28,517 bases of DNA from CAYSIX01 sp964431205 (GTDB lineage Bacteria > Planctomycetota > Phycisphaerae > Phycisphaerales > Phycisphaeraceae): assembly GCA_964431205.1 (NCBI GenBank), contig CAYSIX010000017.1:1-28517 (forward strand), read 5' to 3'. Under the pieces are notes generated by a model. The model searched no databases and had not been told where the DNA came from. It was given only the letters and a program-made list of their open reading frames with translations. The position numbers and the translations under genes are program-made. Of this stretch, positions 24,057 to 28,517 are shown one piece after another (the first letter of the stretch is position 1; each line of letters starts with the position of its first letter).

Positions 24057-24059
24057 ACG
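24035..24059. promoter_or_regulatory. 25-bp dyad: operator or rpiB terminator hairpin
   Basis: CGTTTG / CAAACG arms (6 bp), a 2-nt mismatch on each side, then a 3-bp CCC/GGG stem with a 3-nt loop, symmetric about its centre. It begins 9 nt after the rpiB stop on the minus strand and ends directly at the TATGAT box of the next gene. There is no U-run, so an operator is at least as likely as a terminator. Confidence 0.4.
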
Positions 24060-24068
24060 GGTCGAGAG

Positions 24069-24590
24069 TCAACCCGCGGCACGGTGCTTGACCGTCACCG
24101 CCTGTCGCTCACCTTCGTCGACCGAGTCGGGCACGTCGCGCGGGTCCTCGCCCCGCTCGATCGAGGCGATCTTCATCACCCGCCGCGCGTGTCGCCCGCC
24201 CTCGAACGGCGTCTCGAGCCAGATCTGGATCAGCCGATCGATCAGCTTCACGCCCAGCAGGTCCGCGGCCAGGCACAGCACGTTGGCGTCGTTGTGACGC
24301 CGTGACATCTCGGCGCCGATCTCGTCGTGCACCAGCGCGGCCCGCACGCCGGCGACCTTGTTCGCCGCGATGCACATGCCCACGCCCGACCCGCAGATCA
24401 GGATCCCCCGGTCCGCGCTGCCGTCGGCGACCGCCCGCGCCACCGGGTACGCCAGGTCCGGATAATCGCACGTCCGACCGTCGCACTTGTGGCCCGGCTC
24501 GATCGCCTCGCATCCCTGTTGCCGCAACGACATCACCACGTGCCGGAGCAGTTCCGCGCCGCGGTGGTCCGCGCCTACTGCGATTCTCAT
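24069..24590 (-). CDS. rpiB: Ribose-5-phosphate isomerase B
   Basis: The 173-aa protein interconverts ribose 5-phosphate and ribulose 5-phosphate (or related sugar phosphates) in the pentose pathway. A-D-H-R-G at 7-11 and D-Y-P-D at 42-45 are present. The catalytic Cys66 is in L-I-C-G-S-G-V-G-M, His99 in H-N-D-A-N-V-L, and F-E-G-G-R-H-A-R-R is near the end of the core. About 25 extra residues with a charged character follow the usual C-terminus. Its ATG overlaps the stop of the YrdC-phosphatase fusion (ATGA, 24587-24590), so the two are translationally coupled. LacAB-type isomerases are related, but the motif set fits RpiB best. Confidence 0.94.
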   Translation of the reverse strand: MRIAVGADHRGAELLRHVVMSLRQQGCEAIEPGHKCDGRTCDYPDLAYPVARAVADGSADRGILICGSGVGMCIAANKVAGVRAALVHDEIGAEMSRRHNDANVLCLAADLLGVKLIDRLIQIWLETPFEGGRHARRVMKIASIERGEDPRDVPDSVDEGERQAVTVKHRAAG

Positions 24591-25729
24591 GGCTGTTGCT
24601 CCTTCAACCGCTGGACCAGGTGGCGGCGGATCACCTCCGCCGTCCGCTGGTAGCTCGTCCCTTCCGTCCCGTACGGGTCTTCGATGTCCCCGTTGGGGTC
24701 CAGGCGGAACGTCTTGTCCGCCGCCTCGGGCGCCATCTCCAGCACCGCCCGCCGGTGCGACTCGGTCATGCAGTAGATCACGTCCGCCTCCCGCACCAGC
24801 GCCGGGGTCAGCGGCGTCGAGCGGTGCGCCGACAGGTCGATGCCCTGCTTGGCCAGCGCCGTGACCGCGTGTTCGGTCGCCGGCTGACCCGGTGCCGCGA
24901 ACACCCCCGCCGACGACACCGACACCCCCGCCGACTCCAGCTCGTCCGGCGCGATCCCCCGCTGCTCGGCCAGCAACCGCCTCATCAGCCCCGCCGCCAT
25001 CGGCGAGCGGCACGTGTTGCCCGAGCAGACGAACAGCACGTGCCACCGCGTCAGCTTGCGGATGAACCGCTCGTCGTACACCCCCTCCCGCTCCACGCGG
25101 ATCGTCCGGGCCGTCCCCCGACCCGAGACGCGCACCATCGTTGACGGCTTGGCGTACCGGCACCGCCCGCCGTCCAGCACCAGGTCCACGTCCGCGCCCA
25201 CCCGCTCGGCCGCCTCGGCCGCGTCGTGCGGCGGCGCCTGACCCTCGCGACACGCCGCCCCCGCCACCACCGGCGCCTCGACCAGCTCCAGCACCTGCCG
25301 GGCCAACCCGTGGTCCGGGCACCGCAACGCGATCGACCCGTCGTGATACAGCCGATCCCCCGCCGACGCGTCCAGGCCCATCGCCCGCAGCTTCGTCTCG
25401 ATCACCTGCGGCTCAACCTCCACCAGCAGCGTCACCGGCCCGGGAAAGACCTTCTCGACCAGACGCCGCAGCGGTGGCGCGCTCAGGTCCACGTATCGGC
25501 CCACCGCCGCCGCGCCGGGCAGGTGCACCGCGAACGACGACGACGCCCCTTCGCCCTTGAGCCGACGCAACGCCTCAAACGCTTGCGGGCTCGCGGCGCA
25601 GGCACCCACGCCGTAGACGGTCTCCGTGGGGAACACCACCAGCCCCCCCTCCCGGAGCACCGTCGCCGCTTGCCTCGCCAGTTCAGCCGATTGCTCGACG
25701 TCCTGTAAATCGGCCGTTTCGATCTGCAT
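24587..25729 (-). CDS. Fusion: YrdC/Sua5-like domain + protein-arginine phosphatase-like (LMW phosphatase) domain
   Basis: The protein has 380 aa. Residues about 10-205 are a YrdC/Sua5 fold with F-P-T-E-T-V-Y-G at 33-40, A-L-R-C-P-D-H at 134-140 and A-K-P-S-T-M-V-R at 193-200. However, the KxR motif is K-G-E (58-60) and the S-x-N motif is missing in V-A-G-A-A-C-R-E-G (155-163), so threonylcarbamoyl-AMP synthesis is doubtful. Residues about 229-380 are a low-molecular-weight phosphatase with P-loop C-S-G-N-T-C-R (235-241), S-A-G-V-F-A, and the general acid Asp in D-I-E-D-P-Y-G (Asp351). Thr239 corresponds to the Thr that makes Bacillus YwlE specific for phospho-arginine; tyrosine phosphatases have Ile or Leu there. 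It is coupled to rpiB. No Shine-Dalgarno is present; a GATAAT box lies 8 nt upstream. The substrate is inferred. Confidence 0.85.
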   Translation of the reverse strand: MQIETADLQDVEQSAELARQAATVLREGGLVVFPTETVYGVGACAASPQAFEALRRLKGEGASSSFAVHLPGAAAVGRYVDLSAPPLRRLVEKVFPGPVTLLVEVEPQVIETKLRAMGLDASAGDRLYHDGSIALRCPDHGLARQVLELVEAPVVAGAACREGQAPPHDAAEAAERVGADVDLVLDGGRCRYAKPSTMVRVSGRGTARTIRVEREGVYDERFIRKLTRWHVLFVCSGNTCRSPMAAGLMRRLLAEQRGIAPDELESAGVSVSSAGVFAAPGQPATEHAVTALAKQGIDLSAHRSTPLTPALVREADVIYCMTESHRRAVLEMAPEAADKTFRLDPNGDIEDPYGTEGTSYQRTAEVIRRHLVQRLKEQQP

Positions 25730-25737
25730 CTGCCCCT

Positions 25738-25743
25738 ATTATC
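25738..25743 (-). promoter_or_regulatory. -10-like box GATAAT before the fusion gene
   Basis: On the minus strand GATAAT is followed by 8 nt and then ATG 25729. No Shine-Dalgarno is seen, so a short or absent leader is likely. Confidence 0.45.
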
Positions 25744-25840
25744 GCCGCCACGCCCCGCCGAGGCAACCACCCGATCGCCCCGCGATAAACACGCTCCAAT
25801 CGACCCGTTGCGCATCGTTGTGAGTCTTTCATAATCATCC

Positions 25841-25869
25841 TTGACACGCGGCGCCACCTTCGCTAGGTT
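25841..25869 (+). promoter_or_regulatory. Sigma70-type promoter of the sorting-tail protein gene
   Basis: TTGACA (25841-25846), a 17-nt spacer and TAGGTT (25864-25869) form the best promoter match in the window. The predicted leader is about 125 nt. Confidence 0.75.
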
Positions 25870-25960
25870 TTCCCTCGGCCTGCCAGGGGATTCACCCACC
25901 AAACCAGAATCGTGAACGAGAATCGGTGTCGTTGCCGGATCTCCGGGCCCAATTGCTTGC

Positions 25961-25979
25961 GTGGATCACCCTGGTCCAC
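25961..25979 (+). promoter_or_regulatory. Leader hairpin just before the ribosome site
   Basis: GTGGATCA / TGGTCCAC form an 8-bp stem with one G-U pair around a CCC loop, ending 11 nt before AGGAGGT (25991-25997). A CCGGA/TCCGG inverted pair lies at 25935-25946. It may modulate translation or stabilise the message. Confidence 0.4.
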
Positions 25980-26002
25980 GCCACGAATCGAGGAGGTAAG
26001 AA

Positions 26003-26719
26003 ATGATCAGACCCGTATCTAAGACGTTGTTGCGAACCGTGCTCGCCGCCGCCGCTATTGGTTGGGCAGGTCCGACCGCCCACGCCGCGTCCCTGCTGAC
26101 CAACGGGGACTTCGAGGCCGTGGACGGAGCCGGCAATCCGGACCCCACGCCCTGGGACGCCGACTTCACGCCGAACGGCACGGCCGCCGACCTCGACTTC
26201 GTGCCCTTCGACGTCAACAACGACGGCCTGACCACGACCGCGGCGGGCATCTTCAACCTCGGCCAGGTTGACGGCGCCGGCGATCCCGGAGGCGTGTTTC
26301 TCTTCCAGCCCGTGACGCTGCCCGCCGGCGACTTCCGCTTTCGGGCCGACATCGCCAGCCAGTTCCTGCCCGACAACCCGCAAGACGCGGCCAGCAACGG
26401 CGACGCCGGCACGTTCGCGCTGATCGTGGACGGCAACCAGGTCGGCGACGCCGTCTCGCTCGGCACGATCCTGGCCAACCAGACGCTGTTTGGCCAGCTC
26501 AACGGATCGTTCTCGCTGGCCGCGCCCGCGACCATCGACGTCGGCATCCGGGTCACACGCGAGTTCCTCGCTCTGCCGGGCGACCTCGGTGAGTTCGCCC
26601 ACTACATCGATGACGTGAAGCTCACGCTCATCCCGACGCCCGGCGCCGCCGGCGCCGGCCTGGCCCTGCTCGGGATGCTGGGGACTCGACGCCTGGGGCG
26701 TGGCGAACCAACGGCTTAA
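26003..26719 (+). CDS. Secreted protein with PEP-CTERM-like (PTPGAA) sorting tail
   Basis: This 238-aa exported protein has a signal peptide (about 1-29, ending A-H-A-A). The mature part begins S-L-L-T-N-G-D-F-E, a common start of planctomycete carbohydrate-binding-like beta domains. The central region is beta-rich and acidic, with repeated D-G-A-G-[ND]-P segments (35-41 and about 90) and many Asn/Asp. The tail is I-P-T-P-G-A-A at 210-216, a hydrophobic helix and R-R-L-G-R, a variant of the PEP-CTERM signal recognised by exosortase-type systems. No exosortase is in the window. AGGAGGT lies about 5 nt before the ATG. It has its own promoter, leader and terminator, so it is monocistronic. Function is unknown; a surface or matrix role is inferred. 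Confidence 0.85.
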   Translation: MIRPVSKTLLRTVLAAAAIGWAGPTAHAASLLTNGDFEAVDGAGNPDPTPWDADFTPNGTAADLDFVPFDVNNDGLTTTAAGIFNLGQVDGAGDPGGVFLFQPVTLPAGDFRFRADIASQFLPDNPQDAASNGDAGTFALIVDGNQVGDAVSLGTILANQTLFGQLNGSFSLAAPATIDVGIRVTREFLALPGDLGEFAHYIDDVKLTLIPTPGAAGAGLALLGMLGTRRLGRGEPTA

Positions 26720-26749
26720 CCACCGACCCCCCCGATCCCACCCCCGCCG

Positions 26750-26778
26750 ACGCCCGCGGCGTACGTCGCGGGCGTTTT
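26750..26778 (+). terminator. Rho-independent terminator after the sorting-tail protein gene
   Basis: ACGCCCGCG (26750-26758) and CGCGGGCGT (26767-26775) form a 9-bp GC-rich stem with an 8-nt loop, followed by TTTT, about 30 nt after the stop. Confidence 0.85.
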
Positions 26779-26785
26779 CCTGCGC

Positions 26786-28517
26786 TCATCGGTCCGCCTC
26801 GTGGCCCAGAAAGAAGCGGGTGTGAGCCGGCTGCACGTACCCCATGCTCATCGTCGCCACGTCGTTGCGGTACAGCGGGTCTTGCATCAGCGTCGGCAGG
26901 CGTCGGTCGGCCGGGATCGTCGTCGTATAAACCCGCACCTCGCCGGGCACGACGCAGATGATCTCCTCACGCCAGTCCCCGAACAGGTCCGCCACGAGCC
27001 GCTCGGCGTAGCGCTTGACCACCGTCGTCGCCAGCTCCACGGTTTCGCCCGTCTCGTGATCGTACTTGACGATCCGCCCGTCCTCGGCCAGCTCGCGCAG
27101 CGGGTCGCCGTCCCACCAGACCGCGAACTGCTGCGACCGCGGCTTGGGCCCGATCGCCTCGCCCGCCGCGCTGTAGAGGTGCTCGCTGGCCGACGACCAG
27201 CACTCCATGCCGCGGTAGCCGGGGTGCACGTCCGCCGCCACGCCCCGGCCGACGTCGCCGCGATCGCCCGTCACGCCCCAGATCAGCTCCCCCGTCCGCG
27301 CATCACGCAGGTGGAACGGGTGCTCGTAGCCGCCCTCCTGCACGTACCAGACCTCGAGCCCCGGCCGGTCAGGATCGATGTCGGCCAGGTGCATGCGGTC
27401 GCCGTGGCCCTCGCCGGTGACCCACCGTGTCGTGCCGTCGGGGTTGATGCAGATGCTGCCGTTGAGAACCTCGTCGCGGCCGTCGCCGTCGACGTCGGCG
27501 ACGCGGACGTTGTGGAACCCCCCGCCGCCCTCGCGCCGCCAGTCCCAGAGCTTTGTGAGCCCGCCGTCCCGGTAGTTCCACGCCTGCGCCTTCATCAGCT
27601 CGTAGGTCCCGCGGAAGATGACGACGCTCGGGCGGCGGCCGTCCAGGCAGGCGATGCAGATGAGATTGCGATTGACGCGGTTTCCGTAGTCGTCGCCCCA
27701 GTCGCTGACCCGGCCCCGCGGGATCCAGTCGGCCCGCGCCAGCTCCCCGCCCGTCCGGCCGTCCAGCACGCTCAGCCACTCCGGCCCCTCCAGCACCCGG
27801 CCGTCGTCGTTACGGTAATCCTCGTCCACCGGCGCCGTCTTGACGACCACCTCGGCCCGGCCGTCGCCGTCCAGGTCGCACACCGTGTACGGCGACCACC
27901 ACACCCCCTGCACGATGTTCGGGCCCAGGTCGCGACGCCAGAGCAACTCGCCGTCGTGCCGGTACGCCTCGAGCTTCCACGTGTCCGTCGGCCGGTGCCA
28001 CACGCCCGGGTCGGTCACCTGATCGGGCTGGATGAACACGTAGTCGAGCTCGCCGTCGCCGTCCAGGTCGCCGATGCCCGCGCGGTGGATCACGTAGTCG
28101 CCTTGCAGCCTGATCGAGACGTACGGCCGCGCGGGCGCGTCGGCCGGCAGCGTGTACCGAGCGCTCGCCTCGCCCTCGACCCCATCGATCACCGGCCGCA
28201 CGGAGTACGCCACCGCCTCGCTCAGATCGACGCCCTCATCGACGTGGTTCGTCGACGCCGTGATCGGCTCGGCGTTCAGCCGCCGCGGCTCGCCCTGCCC
28301 GCGCGCACGGTACAGGTTGAACGCGACGTCGGCCGGGTCCGTCCCCAGCAGCCGCCAGCCCACGTACACCCGCCCATCGCCCTCGTGGATCGCGACCACG
28401 CCCCGGCCCAGCCGCTCCACCTGCCCCGCCGCCGGCCCCTGCGCCGGCCGCTCCACCCCCATCGCTCCCTGCCCCGCCGCCAGCCCGCTCGCCCACGCGG
28501 CCCCCAGCACCCGGACC
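26786..28517 (-). CDS. Rhamnogalacturonan lyase, PL11 family (5' end outside window)
   Basis: At least 574 residues are visible. It is a predicted secreted polysaccharide lyase that cuts the rhamnogalacturonan I backbone of pectin. The frame is open to the window edge, and the first residues (V-L-G-A-A-W-A-S-G-L-A-A-G-Q-G) look like the end of a signal peptide, so the true start lies beyond 28517. An N-terminal beta domain with V-Y-V-G-W-R-L-L-G-T-D-P leads into the eight-bladed propeller. Calcium-type D-x-D-x-D-G motifs recur in it (G-D-L-D-G-D-G-E-L-D, C-D-L-D-G-D-G-R-A-E, A-D-V-D-G-D-G-R-D-E). M-E-C-W-S-S and the final Y-R-N-D-V-A-T-M-S-M-G-Y-V-Q-P are typical of YesW/YesX relatives. The gene converges on the sorting-tail protein gene. 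Confidence 0.92.
   Translation of the reverse strand, partial: VRVLGAAWASGLAAGQGAMGVERPAQGPAAGQVERLGRGVVAIHEGDGRVYVGWRLLGTDPADVAFNLYRARGQGEPRRLNAEPITASTNHVDEGVDLSEAVAYSVRPVIDGVEGEASARYTLPADAPARPYVSIRLQGDYVIHRAGIGDLDGDGELDYVFIQPDQVTDPGVWHRPTDTWKLEAYRHDGELLWRRDLGPNIVQGVWWSPYTVCDLDGDGRAEVVVKTAPVDEDYRNDDGRVLEGPEWLSVLDGRTGGELARADWIPRGRVSDWGDDYGNRVNRNLICIACLDGRRPSVVIFRGTYELMKAQAWNYRDGGLTKLWDWRREGGGGFHNVRVADVDGDGRDEVLNGSICINPDGTTRWVTGEGHGDRMHLADIDPDRPGLEVWYVQEGGYEHPFHLRDARTGELIWGVTGDRGDVGRGVAADVHPGYRGMECWSSASEHLYSAAGEAIGPKPRSQQFAVWWDGDPLRELAEDGRIVKYDHETGETVELATTVVKRYAERLVADLFGDWREEIICVVPGEVRVYTTTIPADRRLPTLMQDPLYRNDVATMSMGYVQPAHTRFFLGHEADR

Noticed and set aside
24591..25322. In-frame upstream extension of rpiB on the minus strand
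   Set aside because: It overlaps the fusion gene and is Gly/Arg-rich without homology; RpiB begins with its normal M-R-I-A-V-G-A-D-H at 24590.
1..28517. tRNA, rRNA, CRISPR, insertion sequence or phage content
   Set aside because: No T-loop consensus, regular spacer arrays, transposase motifs or terminal target duplications were seen by eye; the content is ordinary chromosomal genes.

Overview
The window is GC-rich, gene-dense chromosomal DNA that most likely comes from a planctomycete of the Phycisphaerae type. Three things point there: a secreted protein ends in an I-P-T-P-G / hydrophobic / Arg-rich sorting tail (26003-26719), a short prepilin-like protein carries the G-F-S-L-I-E-L leader (from 10047), and several enzymes diverge from their families in ways I associate with that phylum (CdsA, GatB). 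A 10-N assembly gap at 10558-10567 shows that this is a draft scaffold. I see no rRNA, tRNA, CRISPR array, insertion sequence or phage gene, and the coding content is mostly housekeeping, transport and envelope functions.

Left part (1-11195). A repeat-rich non-coding end is followed by an M48 lipoprotein protease (minus), a B12-binding-fold protein without the cobalamin His motif (plus) and CdsA (minus). Then comes a plus-strand run: RDD membrane protein, queC, a VKOR-DsbA fusion and gatB. A small secreted protein and a prepilin-like gene cut by the gap follow, and then a minus-strand lipoprotein.

Middle part (11318-17994). This is an oligopeptide-type ABC importer locus in the order permease C, binding protein A, permease B, second permease C, ATPase D. 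It has two C-type permeases, only one ATPase in the window, a binding protein anchored by a transmembrane helix instead of a lipid, and a repeat element plus a separate promoter before the ATPase.

Right part (18011-28517). The minus strand carries an FGGY sugar kinase, pyrF, and a BtuC/BtuF-like pair, then a polytopic membrane protein with its own promoter and dyad, then rpiB translationally coupled to a fused YrdC-like/low-molecular-weight phosphatase gene. A secreted sorting-tail protein with a clear sigma70-type promoter, strong Shine-Dalgarno and terminator lies on the plus strand. The window ends inside a PL11 rhamnogalacturonan lyase gene (minus).

The most interesting item is the 24587-25729 fusion. 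Its phosphatase P-loop has the Thr that marks protein-arginine phosphatases (YwlE), while its YrdC domain has lost the KxR-SxN catalytic tetrad. rpiB follows directly, as in the Bacillus ywlC/ywlE/ywlF neighbourhood. Other points are a recurrent TANNNT box 5-8 nt before start codons (likely leaderless transcripts), and two copies of a long-armed intergenic inverted-repeat element sharing a 12-nt core.
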